64,000 nt of DNA from Phreatobacter stygius. GTDB lineage: Bacteria > Pseudomonadota > Alphaproteobacteria > Rhizobiales > Phreatobacteraceae. Where the stretch lies: the NCBI RefSeq assembly GCF_005144885.1, contig NZ_CP039690.1, positions 4,477,001 to 4,541,000 of the forward strand, given 5' to 3'. Positions 46,982-54,051 of the stretch are shown in pieces. Made by a program: the position numbers and the translations under genes. The notes below the pieces were generated by a model. The model was not told the origin of the DNA. It worked only from the letters and a program-made list of their open reading frames with translations, and did no database searches. Within the stretch, counting starts at the first letter, position 1, and each line of letters opens with the position of its first letter.

Positions 46982-47214
46982 GGGCTCTCCTCTTCGGCCG
47001 GCGGCGGCCCGGCGGCCTTGCGGCGCCGGAATTCGTCCACCGGCAAGCCGCCGATGCCCCAATCTTCCATGAGAACCTCGTCGATGACCACAAAGGTCGT
47101 GGCGGGGCTCTTGTCCAGCACGCGGGCGAGAAGCGTGGTCACGCCCGCGATGAGCGCGGCCTTCTGTTCGGCCGTCGCACCCTCGCGGGTGATCTTGATG
47201 TTCACATAGGGCAT
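46960..47214 (-). CDS. 4-oxalocrotonate tautomerase family protein
   Basis: An 84-residue tautomerase superfamily protein. Mature proteins of the family use Pro1 (Pro2 before Met removal) as catalytic base, and the gene begins MPYVNIKITREGATAEQK, which fits. The second half (TFVVIDEVLMEDWGIGGLPV) also matches the 4-OT fold. It is slightly longer than a classical 62-residue 4-OT owing to a charged tail. Its start overlaps the NTF2-like gene by 13 bp and its end overlaps the monooxygenase by 22 bp. Confidence 0.9.
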   Translation of the reverse strand: MPYVNIKITREGATAEQKAALIAGVTTLLARVLDKSPATTFVVIDEVLMEDWGIGGLPVDEFRRRKAAGPPPAEEESPWQSSRL

Positions 47215-47621
47215 GGTGGATCTCCCCGGGGCGCGTCGGCCTCGACCTGCGGTCGCAGGTCGAAGTGGAAGACCTTGGCGATGATCTGCCATCGCCCGTC
47301 GCGATGGATGAAGGTCAAGAGGTCGGTGAAGAGCTTCGGGCCGATGGCGCATTCCGCCCGCACGAAGGCGGTAACCGGTCCGGCGAATTCGATCGAGACG
47401 ATCCGGTCGGACCGTCTTTCGTTGCGGCTCGCCGGTGAGGGGCGGCGATCGACGATCGGCCAATAGTCGGCCATGCCGAAATGGGTGAACTCTCCCCCAG
47501 TCGCGCAGACATAACGCGCCTGGTCGTGAAAGACCTTGGCGAGCCTTGTCGTATCGCTGTGATACAGCCCGTCGAAATAGAGTTGCATCGCATGGACGAT
47601 CTCATCGTAGCGGTGGTCCAT
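47202..47621 (-). CDS. nuclear transport factor 2-like (SnoaL-type) protein
   Basis: A 139-residue protein of the NTF2/SnoaL fold, often a small-ligand-binding or lyase-like enzyme: DEIVHAMQLYFDGLYHSDTT, LAKVFHDQARYVCATGGEFT, DLLTFIHRDGRWQIIAKVFH. The ATG at 47621 sits nine bases after AGGAG; a GTG at 47645 is an alternative. It overlaps the tautomerase start by 13 bp. A role in the same pathway is inferred from the overlap. Confidence 0.85.
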   Translation of the reverse strand: MDHRYDEIVHAMQLYFDGLYHSDTTRLAKVFHDQARYVCATGGEFTHFGMADYWPIVDRRPSPASRNERRSDRIVSIEFAGPVTAFVRAECAIGPKLFTDLLTFIHRDGRWQIIAKVFHFDLRPQVEADAPRGDPPCPM

Positions 47622-47641
47622 CTTGGACGTCTCCTTGGGTC

Positions 47642-48211
47642 TCACGCCTGCCGCCAGCGCGCGGCGGCTTCGGCGACCCGCCGGCCGAGATGCTCGGCGG
47701 TGCGGCGATCGGCTGGCGGCGGCGCCACGTCGGCGGCCTGGTCGGCGTTGGACTGCGCCATGGCGCCGAGAAAGCCGGCCAGCCTGTTGAGGTCTTCCGC
47801 CGTGCCGGTGCTGGTATGATGGCCGGGCAACAGGCCGAGGCCGACCCAGATCATGCCGTGCTGCATGGCGAACAGATTGAACTGCTGGAGCGTGCTGAGC
47901 TTGTCGCCGCTATGGCCGGCCGAATTGGTGAAACCGGCCGCCAGTTTGTCCTTCCAGCGCTGCTCTGCCCAGCGCGAGGCGGTGGCGTCCAGGAAGGCCT
48001 TGAACGGCGCCGAGGCGCCGGCCATGTAGGTCGGCGCTCCGAAAATCACTGCGTCGGCGCGGTCCAGCAGGTCCCAGTTCCGCTCGTAATCGACGACGTC
48101 GATCAGCGCCGCATCGGTGCCGGCGACCGCCGCGGCACCTCTGTGGACGGCTTCCGCCTGCACCTTCGTGTGGCCATAGCCACTGTGAAAAACGACTGCG
48201 ACCCTTGCCAT
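47642..48211 (-). CDS. flavodoxin/NAD(P)H-dependent oxidoreductase family protein
   Basis: A 189-residue flavoprotein of the WrbA/flavodoxin-like family that probably reduces quinones or supplies reduced flavin. The phosphate loop is VVFHSGYGHTKVQAEAV, and the isoalloxazine-binding strands are ADAVIFGAPTYMAGASAPFK and FTNSAGHSGDKLSTLQQF. It is the first gene of the operon with the NTF2-like, tautomerase and monooxygenase genes, divergent from an HxlR regulator. Co-induction with reactive-electrophile or aromatic stress is plausible. Confidence 0.9.
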   Translation of the reverse strand: MARVAVVFHSGYGHTKVQAEAVHRGAAAVAGTDAALIDVVDYERNWDLLDRADAVIFGAPTYMAGASAPFKAFLDATASRWAEQRWKDKLAAGFTNSAGHSGDKLSTLQQFNLFAMQHGMIWVGLGLLPGHHTSTGTAEDLNRLAGFLGAMAQSNADQAADVAPPPADRRTAEHLGRRVAEAAARWRQA

Positions 48212-48276
48212 CCGTCCATCTCCCGAAAAGCCGCCAAGGCGGCTTCGATCACGATGGAGCGGAGGTAAGCAGGGCC

Positions 48277-48303
48277 GATAACATTTGTATATCTGATAAC
48301 ATT
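48277..48303. promoter_or_regulatory. candidate HxlR operator: direct repeats GATAACATT
   Basis: GATAACATT occurs exactly at 48277-48285 and 48295-48303, 18 bp apart, in the A+T-rich gap between the divergent flavodoxin and HxlR genes. The repeats lie in one orientation. An HxlR-type dimer could bind here and control both directions. Confidence 0.55.
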
Positions 48304-48353
48304 AGGTTACTGAATTTTCCGGTTTCTTGGCGGTAACTTGGGAGCAGAACCAG

Positions 48354-48743
48354 ATGGCCCTGAAACAGCGCAAGAACCGTGCGCCCAAGCCACCGCCGAC
48401 CTGTGCGCTGGGCGAATGCATGGCGCTGCTCGGCGGCGCCTGGACGCCCAACGTGATCTGGCATCTGAGCGCCGGGCCGCGCCGCTTCGGCGAGTTGCGT
48501 GTCGATATTCCGCAGATCTCCGCCAAGATGCTGAGCGCGCGTCTGAAAGACCTCGAGCAGAAGCGGGTGCTGCGGCGTCGGCTGGTGGCAAGCTCGCCGC
48601 CCTCGGCGGAATATTCGCTGACCGATCTCGGCGAGGAACTGATGCCGGCGATCCAGGCCATTGTCGAGATCGGCAAGCGCCTGAAGGGCGAGCCGACGGA
48701 GACCGTCGGTCAGCGCGCCGGCTCATTGGCGACAGCGCAATAA
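48354..48743 (+). CDS. HxlR-family winged-helix transcriptional regulator
   Basis: A 129-residue MarR-like regulator of the HxlR type. CALGECMALLGGAWTPNVIW contains the family cysteine near the N-terminus, followed by WHLSAGPRRFGELRVDIPQI, AKMLSARLKDLEQKRVLRRR and YSLTDLGEELMPAI in winged-helix order. Cysteines of this kind often sense electrophiles or oxidants. The ATG at 48354 is preferred over a TTG at 48327. It is divergent from the flavodoxin operon, which it probably regulates. Confidence 0.92.
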   Translation: MALKQRKNRAPKPPPTCALGECMALLGGAWTPNVIWHLSAGPRRFGELRVDIPQISAKMLSARLKDLEQKRVLRRRLVASSPPSAEYSLTDLGEELMPAIQAIVEIGKRLKGEPTETVGQRAGSLATAQ

Positions 48744-48770
48744 AAAACCAGGGTTCGGTGAGAACCCTGG
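48743..48770 (-). terminator. intrinsic terminator of rpsU
   Basis: The stem CCAGGGTTC/GAACCCTGG (48748-48756 and 48762-48770) with loop GGTGA is preceded on the plus strand by AAAAAA, which becomes a T-run on the minus strand. It terminates rpsU. It begins immediately after the HxlR stop. Confidence 0.88.
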
Positions 48771-48807
48771 CTGGTCGTCCTGAAATTGAGGTCCGGCGCG
48801 CTGGCGC

Positions 48808-49125
48808 TCAGCTCTTGTTCGGCTCGCCACCGGCGGCCTGAGCGGACGCGGTCGGGCTGGAGCTCGGCAGCTGGCCGGCACGCGGGCGGCCGGTCGGGCG
48901 CGGCTTCGGCTTCGGCGCGGCGATCAGACCTTCGCGGATAGCCTGCTTGCGTGCGAGCTTGCGGGCCCGGCGCACGGCCTCGGCCTTCTCGCGCGTCTTG
49001 CGCTCCGAAGGCTTCTCGTAAGCCGAGCGCTGCTTCATTTCACGGAAGATGCCTTCGCGCTGCATCTTCTTCTTGAGGACCTTGAGAGCCTGGTCGACAT
49101 TGTTGTCGCGGACCAAAACCTGCAA
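48808..49125 (-). CDS. rpsU: 30S ribosomal protein S21
   Basis: A 105-residue ribosomal protein S21. The conserved core is [20 protein letters not shown], then [20 protein letters not shown]. The basic, Pro-rich C-terminal tail ([20 protein letters not shown]) makes it about 30 residues longer than the classical protein. The start codon is TTG, behind a strong AGGAGGAG. It ends with a strong terminator. In related genomes it clusters with a cspA gene, as here. Confidence 0.96.
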   Translation of the reverse strand: MQVLVRDNNVDQALKVLKKKMQREGIFREMKQRSAYEKPSERKTREKAEAVRRARKLARKQAIREGLIAAPKPKPRPTGRPRAGQLPSSSPTASAQAAGGEPNKS

Positions 49126-49160
49126 TGAAATCTCCTCCTGTTGTGACCCCGATCAAAAGA

Positions 49161-49391
49161 TCAGGTCGTCGCCTTCCGGCGCCAAAGCTGAAATCCAAAT
49201 TCCGCGACACCGGCTTCGATCGCCGCGCGCTTCAACCCGTGAGGCGGGCTTCGATCGGGCAGAACCACGCCGGTGCGTGTCCAGGGCGCGAACTTTTCCG
49301 GCAACTGGCTGCCGGTCTTGTCGAGAGTGAACGCGCCGAGCTTTTCGGACGTGCCGGATTGGAAAATGAAAAGACTGGGCCGAAGTGCCAT
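49161..49391 (-). CDS. small conserved hypothetical protein (rpsU/cspA neighbour)
   Basis: A 76-residue protein containing PSLFIFQSGTSEKLGAFTLD, LPEKFAPWTRTGVVLPD and GLKRAAIEAGVAEFGFQLWR, a pattern I recall as a conserved hypothetical beside rpsU and cspA in Hyphomicrobiales. GAGGTGAGC precedes the ATG at 49391; a GTG at 49400 is in frame. It may bind RNA or ribosomes given its neighbours, but that is a guess. It lies 35 bp upstream of rpsU on the same strand. Confidence 0.72.
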   Translation of the reverse strand: MALRPSLFIFQSGTSEKLGAFTLDKTGSQLPEKFAPWTRTGVVLPDRSPPHGLKRAAIEAGVAEFGFQLWRRKATT

Positions 49392-49448
49392 CGGGCTCAC
49401 CTCACATAGTTTGCATGCGATGGGCTCAATAGGCCTCGACGAATGCGA

Positions 49449-49530
49449 AACAGCGGAGCCACAGCCATCAATCTGAAGGCGCGACTCCGCTGTTGCGGCC
49501 CGAGCGTCCTAACCGGTCACCGAAGTGACC
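49449..49530. other. structured intergenic region between cspA and the small conserved gene
   Basis: Two inverted repeats: AACAGCGGAG (49449-49458) pairs perfectly with CTCCGCTGTT (49485-49494) across a 26-base loop, and GGTCAC-CGAA-GTGACC forms a short stem at 49515-49530. There is no T-run in either direction. It may fold in the cspA 3' region or the leader of the downstream gene. It could be a small RNA, but nothing beyond the pairing supports that. Confidence 0.4.
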
Positions 49531-49609
49531 AGGAACTCAGGCCATGATCTTGCTTATGCCAACCGCCGGTACATACATGGTCGGTCGGCTCAAGCGAGGC
49601 ATGCTGTGA

Positions 49610-49822
49610 TCAGCCTTCGGCCTTCAGATTGTCCGCCGAGGACTTGCCGCTGCGGCGATCCGCAACGACTTCATAGGTGATCTTCTGACCTTCATTGAGG
49701 CCGTAAAGACCGGCACGCTCAACTGCGCTGATGTGAACGAACACATCCGGGCCGCCGGCGTCGGGCTGGATGAAACCGAAGCCCTTTTGCGAATTGAACC
49801 ACTTAACCGTTCCGGTCGCCAT
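49610..49822 (-). CDS. cspA: cold-shock protein (CspA family)
   Basis: A 70-residue cold-shock domain protein that binds single-stranded RNA and [23 protein letters not shown] carries RNP1 (KGFGFI), and [14 protein letters not shown] carries RNP2 (VFVHI). The start at 49822 follows GGAGA. The upstream region (49823-49920) contains an inverted pair GGCGTT/AACGCC, typical of long structured cold-shock leaders. The paralogue type cannot be told from one copy. Confidence 0.96.
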   Translation of the reverse strand: MATGTVKWFNSQKGFGFIQPDAGGPDVFVHISAVERAGLYGLNEGQKITYEVVADRRSGKSSADNLKAEG

Positions 49823-50080
49823 CGATAGTCTCCATAGCAAAGGCGTTAGCGAGCGCAGATAGTCCTGCGCGATTTTGTCGATGTTTTGGAGGGAGATATC
49901 GTTAGCAAAACGCCGAAATGGCAGCGCGGCGCGAAGTCGTTCAACCGAAACTCGATGGCCCTATGTAACGGCTGCGGGCTTGAAATTCAAGGACAATCTT
50001 TTCAGGCGGCTATGGCGGCCGGCCTTTCGGGCCCGGAGCGGCCAGGATTTCCGGCCTTTGGGCCGGTTCGACTGAGCCGT

Positions 50081-50386
50081 TCAGCCGTCATTCTCGGCGC
50101 TCAACTGGTCGGTCGCCAGCGCCGCGCCATCGCCATCCATGACGGCTGTCCTGAGCGTCGCGTTGATCCTGTCCTGCCAGCCCGGACCATCGGCCTGGAA
50201 GTGCTCGAGGACGTCCCGGTCGATACGCAGCGTGACCAGTTCCTTGGCGTTGGGGATGACCGGCGCGGTTGGCTTCGGTGCGGCCGCCACCGGCGCCACG
50301 GGCTTGGTGGTCGCCGACTTGAACGCCGCCTCGGCGGCATCGCGCGTGCTGTTGGTACCCCGCGTCCTGAACGGCGGATTGGCCAT
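50081..50386 (-). CDS. orphan BrnA-type antitoxin family protein
   Basis: A 101-residue protein. A basic, Ala/Pro-rich N-terminus is followed by VTLRIDRDVLEHFQADGPGW and QDRINATLRTAV, which match the ribbon-helix-helix region of BrnA antitoxins (PF14384-like). The ATG at 50386 has better spacing to AAGGAG than the ATG at 50389. BrnA normally pairs with a BrnT toxin encoded immediately upstream; none is present here. It may regulate transcription alone. Confidence 0.82.
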   Translation of the reverse strand: MANPPFRTRGTNSTRDAAEAAFKSATTKPVAPVAAAPKPTAPVIPNAKELVTLRIDRDVLEHFQADGPGWQDRINATLRTAVMDGDGAALATDQLSAENDG

Positions 50387-50443
50387 CATGTTCTCCTTCA
50401 ATCACGGCGCCTGACCAGGATGGCAGCGAGCCGCTGCGGCCTC

Positions 50444-50504
50444 AAGCCTCGGCTTTAAGCCTTGGCCCCAAGCCTTGGCTCTAACCTTTGGCTTAAGCCT
50501 TGGC
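50444..50504. repeat. five-copy 12-13 bp tandem repeat, core AAGCCTTGGC
   Basis: AAGCCTTGGC or a one- or two-base variant starts at 50444, 50457, 50470, 50483 and 50495, so the period is 13, 13, 13 and 12 bp. Copies at 50457, 50470 and 50495 are exact. The last copy lies in the 3' end of the small gene ending at 50493, where it encodes KA(K)A and the stop. Confidence 0.9.
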
Positions 50505-50708
50505 TTTCTTGGCAGCCTTGGTCGCGGCGATCGCGTCGGCCTGTTCTTTGGCGAGCCGGAGAGCTCGCAGCTTGGCCGTGCGGTCCTGGACATGCTGGGC
50601 CTGGCTTGCCGCCTCGGCCCGCGCCTTCATAGCATCCTCGGCCTGCTTCTCGGCCCGCTCCTTGCGAGTTTGGGCTGCGGCCAAGGTCTTCGTCGATTCG
50701 TCTGTCAC
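50493..50708 (-). CDS. small Ala/Lys-rich coiled-coil protein
   Basis: A 71-residue protein rich in Ala, Lys and Glu (LAAAQTRKERAEKQAEDAMK, RTAKLRALRLAKEQADAIAA) and likely one long amphipathic helix. The GTG start has AAGGA eight bases upstream. Its last codons are built from the tandem repeat that continues past its stop. No function is recognised. Confidence 0.6.
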   Translation of the reverse strand: MTDESTKTLAAAQTRKERAEKQAEDAMKARAEAASQAQHVQDRTAKLRALRLAKEQADAIAATKAAKKAKA

Positions 50709-51107
50709 TGCGTTTTCCTTCTGAATCGCGCCCCAGCCTCGTCGACGTCAACAGCGCCGCGGCAGCGACGGGATGCCGGACGGTATGGTCGCCAATCGTG
50801 ATGGGTGGGGCTTCCGCCCGTCTTCAGGAGCGCCTGGATCGCCAGCCGCCTCCGAATCGAGAGCAGGCCGATCGAGTGTCAATATGGTGTTGCAGGGTGC
50901 CAATTCCAAGGGCGGCGGCTGTGCGAGGCCGTGACGAGCGTCCGGGCGTGGCATCCGAACCCGCACCGCGTTGCCCGCGGCGGCCGGGCCGGCTGGTCCG
51001 AATCACCGCCGAAGCCATGCCGCTGGGGCAGGGGGGCGCCGTCGCCCGGACCGCTTGACCGACTCTGCCGGCCAATCGCACAACCGTCCGCTCGCAAGGA
51101 CCGGCCA
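50709..51107. other. 399-bp intergenic region
   Basis: No gene is supported on either strand, and no strong hairpin or promoter pair was found. It separates the divergent small coiled-coil gene and the TauE/SafE permease gene, so it must hold both promoters. A long open frame upstream of the permease has no family resemblance. Confidence 0.4.
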
Positions 51108-51833
51108 ATGGAATTCATTGTCGTTCTCGCCGTGGGCCTCGTCGCCGGCACCATCAGCGGTATCATCGGCACTGGTTCGACCATCATGCTGGCGCCGGTC
51201 CTGGCCTATTGTTTCGGGCCGCAGGAAGCGGTGCCGATCATGGCGGTCGCTTCCATCCTCGCCAATGTCTCGCGTATCCTGGCCTGGTGGCGCGAGGTCG
51301 ACTGGCGCGCCTTTGCCGCCTACGCCGTCACCGGCGCGCCGGCCGCAGCACTCGGCGCGCGCACGCTGATCGCCATTCCCCCGCGCGCCGCCGACATCGC
51401 GATCGGCCTGTTTTTGATCGCCATGATCCCGCTGCGCCGCTGGTTCGCCGCGCGCCAGTTCCGCTTCACGCTCTGGCATCTCGGGCTGGCTGGCGCGGTC
51501 ATTGGCTATCTGACCGGCATCGTGATCGCCACCGGACCCATCTCGGTGCCGGTCTTCGTGTCCTACGGGCTTGTCGGCGGCGCGTTCCTCGGCACCGAAT
51601 CGGCCGGTTCGCTCGCCATTTATGCCGCCAAGGTGCTGTCGTTTCGCCAGTTCGGCGCGCTGCCGGTCGAGATCGTCCTCAAGGGCCTGATCACCGGTTC
51701 GTCGCTGATGGCCGGCGCCTTCGTCGCCAAACGTTTCGTCCTCAGCATGGATGCCGCGCATTTCCGCGTCATGCTGGACGGGCTGATGCTGGTGTCCGGC
51801 CTCGCCATGCTGTGGACGGCCTGGGGACATTGA
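51108..51833 (+). CDS. sulfite exporter TauE/SafE family permease
   Basis: A 241-residue membrane protein with about 7-8 helices: a GIIGTGSTIMLAPVLAYCFG loop near the N-terminus, GAPAAALGARTLIAIPPRAA, and GIVIATGPISVPVFVSYGLV in the second half, typical of TauE/SafE exporters of sulfonates, sulfite or related anions. The ATG at 51108 is preferred over a longer open frame. The substrate cannot be assigned. It is convergent with the trypsin-like protease genes, 150 bp away. Confidence 0.9.
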   Translation: MEFIVVLAVGLVAGTISGIIGTGSTIMLAPVLAYCFGPQEAVPIMAVASILANVSRILAWWREVDWRAFAAYAVTGAPAAALGARTLIAIPPRAADIAIGLFLIAMIPLRRWFAARQFRFTLWHLGLAGAVIGYLTGIVIATGPISVPVFVSYGLVGGAFLGTESAGSLAIYAAKVLSFRQFGALPVEIVLKGLITGSSLMAGAFVAKRFVLSMDAAHFRVMLDGLMLVSGLAMLWTAWGH

Positions 51834-51983
51834 TCGCGCCGCCACCGGATCGAGGAATATAATCCTTGCGATGCCGGTCGGGCTCCGATACGATTTATCC
51901 AGGCTCGGGATTTGTGGCTGCCGGGCCAGTCCGTGCGCCCCTCATTTCCTCACCTTGGATCGGCAGGCCCGGGCAAGCTCGCC

Positions 51984-52832
51984 TTATTGCCGGTCGATTC
52001 GCGCCCAAGGCGGCAAGCCTTCCCGTTCCGGTGCCCGCGGCGGCGGCAAGGTCGCGACGCGCGGATTGGCTGGTGCCCGGCTTTCACCGGTCGCGACGGC
52101 GCCACGAATCCACGGCGCAATCGAAACCACGGGCATGGCGATCGTCAGGAAGCCGCAGCCGCGCGTCTCGGTCGGGCCCGAAACCAGGCTGACCACACCG
52201 ACGACGCTGCCGCCGGAGAGCGCCGGCCCACCCGAATCGCCCTGGCAGGCCGATGGCGCGCGGCCGGTTTCGAACAAGCCGGGCACGCCGAGGGCGGTAT
52301 AGCCGGACGGCGACCGCTGGATCACCGGCAGGTCGACCCGCCGCAATTCGCCGGCGCTGCGCATGCTCTCGAGCCGCTGGCGGCCGAAACCGGCAATGGT
52401 GACACGCGAGCCCGGCGGCGGTTCGCGTCCGCCGACGCGGGCCGGGCCGAAACCGGCCGGCGGCAGGTCGCGCATGGTCAGCACCGCGACGTCGATCGGC
52501 GCGTTGTTGCCGCGCGGGCCGCGCACGCCGGGATGCCCGGATGCGGTCAGCACCGGCGTCAGCGCCACGATCCGGCCGGCGCGGATGAAGGCGACAACAG
52601 CGATGCGGGCGCCTTGCACGCAATGCGCCGCGGTCAGCACGCTGCGGCGACCGATCAGCGTGCCGGTGCAGCCATTGGCATCGCCGGTCACCACAAGCAC
52701 CGAGGACCGGGCCAGCGGATCCGAGGCTGGCACCGAATTGCCGCCGATAATGGCGTGAGCCGGCGTGCCGATCATGAGTGCGGCGCCGGCCAGGGCGCCC
52801 GCGAGGCTCATGGAAGCTGTCAGATGTCTCAT
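51984..52832 (-). CDS. secreted trypsin-like serine protease (second of tandem pair)
   Basis: A 282-residue S1 family protease with a signal peptide (MSLAGALAGAALMIGTPAHA) and an immediate IIGGN mature start. The catalytic triad is His70 (LTAAHC), Asp114 (APIDVAVL) and Ser200 (QGDSGGP). Two cysteines near the Ser loop fit a disulfide. The Pro/Arg-rich C-terminal tail (RVATLPPPRAPEREGLPPWA) is unusual. ATG overlaps the upstream stop as ATGA (52829-52832), so it is translationally coupled to the other protease. The target is unknown. Confidence 0.92.
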   Translation of the reverse strand: MRHLTASMSLAGALAGAALMIGTPAHAIIGGNSVPASDPLARSSVLVVTGDANGCTGTLIGRRSVLTAAHCVQGARIAVVAFIRAGRIVALTPVLTASGHPGVRGPRGNNAPIDVAVLTMRDLPPAGFGPARVGGREPPPGSRVTIAGFGRQRLESMRSAGELRRVDLPVIQRSPSGYTALGVPGLFETGRAPSACQGDSGGPALSGGSVVGVVSLVSGPTETRGCGFLTIAMPVVSIAPWIRGAVATGESRAPANPRVATLPPPRAPEREGLPPWARIDRQ

Positions 52833-53566
52833 CGTTGCGCTCCAAGGCCCTGGATCGTCTCTTCGATCCAGCGGCGGTGAGGTGCGACAGGGACCGTCCC
52901 CGTCAGATTGCCACAGCGGGCGGCGCCCTGGCCGGTGGTCCAGCTGACCACGCCGGCCACCACCGGCTGTCCGCCTTCGGTCGAAAACACCGGCCCGCCG
53001 GAATCGCCGGTGCAGGCGCCGAGCCTTGCCCCCGCCGGCCCGGCGAGGCGGACCTGGTAGCTCGACGGCCGCCCGGTCACGGTCAGCGCCGCCTGGCGCA
53101 GGACACCGGCGCTGGCGCCGTCGCCCTCGGCAAGCGGGCCATAGCCGACCAGGCGGATCGACGCTCCGGCCGCCGGCAGCGGCGCTGAACTGAGGCTCGC
53201 GGCACGTCTGCCCTGGCCGATCGGCTGGGCGGTGCGCACCACCGCCAGATCCACCGCGGTGCGCCGGTTCTGCCAGTCGACACGCCTATAGGCGGGGTGG
53301 ATCGAACGCCCGGTGATCTCGTTGAGGATCGGCTGGCGGTTCGGACCGAACACCAGCACGGCAAGCCTGGGGCTGCCCTCGATGCAATGGGCGGCGGTCA
53401 GCACCAGGCGCTCGCCAATGACGGCGCCGGAGCAGAAGCCCTGGCCGCCCGAGATCATCACGGTCTGGCTGTTCAGTGGATCGGAAGCCGACAGGGGTGT
53501 GCCGCCGATCACAGCCAAGGCCGGACCGGCAGGCATCAATGCCAGGGCAAGAACCAATATCCGCAC
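52829..53566 (-). CDS. secreted trypsin-like serine protease (first of tandem pair)
   Basis: A 245-residue S1 protease: signal MRILVLALALMPAGPALAVI, then IGGTPLSASDP. His60 (LTAAHC), Asp106 (AVDLAVV) and Ser189 (TGDSGGP) form the triad. It is similar to the following gene in both motif order and length, so the pair probably arose by duplication. The start is GTG behind GAGGAG. The small plus-strand ORFs at 53702-54051 lie divergent upstream. Confidence 0.92.
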   Translation of the reverse strand: MRILVLALALMPAGPALAVIGGTPLSASDPLNSQTVMISGGQGFCSGAVIGERLVLTAAHCIEGSPRLAVLVFGPNRQPILNEITGRSIHPAYRRVDWQNRRTAVDLAVVRTAQPIGQGRRAASLSSAPLPAAGASIRLVGYGPLAEGDGASAGVLRQAALTVTGRPSSYQVRLAGPAGARLGACTGDSGGPVFSTEGGQPVVAGVVSWTTGQGAARCGNLTGTVPVAPHRRWIEETIQGLGAQR

Positions 53567-53701
53567 GCTGTCTCCTCAAAGTCGCACCGATGAGGCCCGG
53601 AACTATCAGGACCTGTCAATCCGATTGCCGCCATCCAACCGTATCTGGGGATGAACCAAACATCTCCTGGCGGCGACCCATCACAAACCCGCGAGATTCT
53701 C

Positions 53702-53860
53702 ATGACCTTCGTCGAGACCAAGCCGTCATCCGCAAGTTCCGCCGCCCGGGTCGAATCGCCGGCGGGCAGGGCGGGAGCCATCGCCGCGTCCGCACCGTGC
53801 GATGTCGTCAATGTGATCGCCGCCGCAACCTGCACCGGCTGCCTGGAGGTCGTGTCGTGA
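53702..53860 (+). CDS. possible small peptide with C-terminal cysteines
   Basis: An ORF of 52 residues: a Ser/Ala-rich first half (MTFVETKPSSASSAARVESP) and a C-terminal half with three cysteines, ending CDVVNVIAAATCTGCLEVVS. The start is ATG with only GAGA upstream. Third positions are G+C-rich, as in real genes here. The TGA overlaps the next ORF as GTGA. No family is recognised, and it may be a chance ORF. No peptide-modifying enzyme is nearby. Confidence 0.35.
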   Translation: MTFVETKPSSASSAARVESPAGRAGAIAASAPCDVVNVIAAATCTGCLEVVS

Positions 53861-54051
53861 CCGCCTCGACCACCATCGTCTTCGGCCGGTCGGGCGCCCA
53901 TGCCGGATCAAGGCTGCCGGGCTGGACACTGCCTTTCCTGGTTCGCCTGGCCGGAACGATTTCGCCGGAGGCCGCCAATGGCGGACCGGTCCTGTCGGTG
54001 GTCGCCGGCGACCGCTGGGCGCCGCGCGCCAAGCCGGGCACGGCCGCCTAG
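53857..54051 (+). CDS. possible small protein ending at the IS481 target site
   Basis: A 64-residue ORF starting MTASTTIVFGRSGAHAGSRL from a GTG that overlaps the preceding ORF. Its TAG is part of the CTAG target sequence of the IS, but the same TAG would exist without the insertion, so the IS has not truncated it. Third positions are G+C-rich. No known family. Confidence 0.35.
   Translation: MTASTTIVFGRSGAHAGSRLPGWTLPFLVRLAGTISPEAANGGPVLSVVAGDRWAPRAKPGTAA
54048..54051. repeat. target site duplication CTAG, left copy
   Basis: CTAG at 54048-54051 directly flanks the left end of the IS and matches CTAG at 55071-55074 on the right. IS481 elements are known to prefer CTAG targets. The copy also supplies TAG on both strands, stopping the upstream ORF and the transposase. 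Confidence 0.75.

Noticed and set aside
49886-50458. Plus-strand ORF between cspA and the BrnA gene
   Set aside because: It runs antisense through the BrnA gene. The part before it has a CxxC but no family match, and the region is probably a cold-shock leader.
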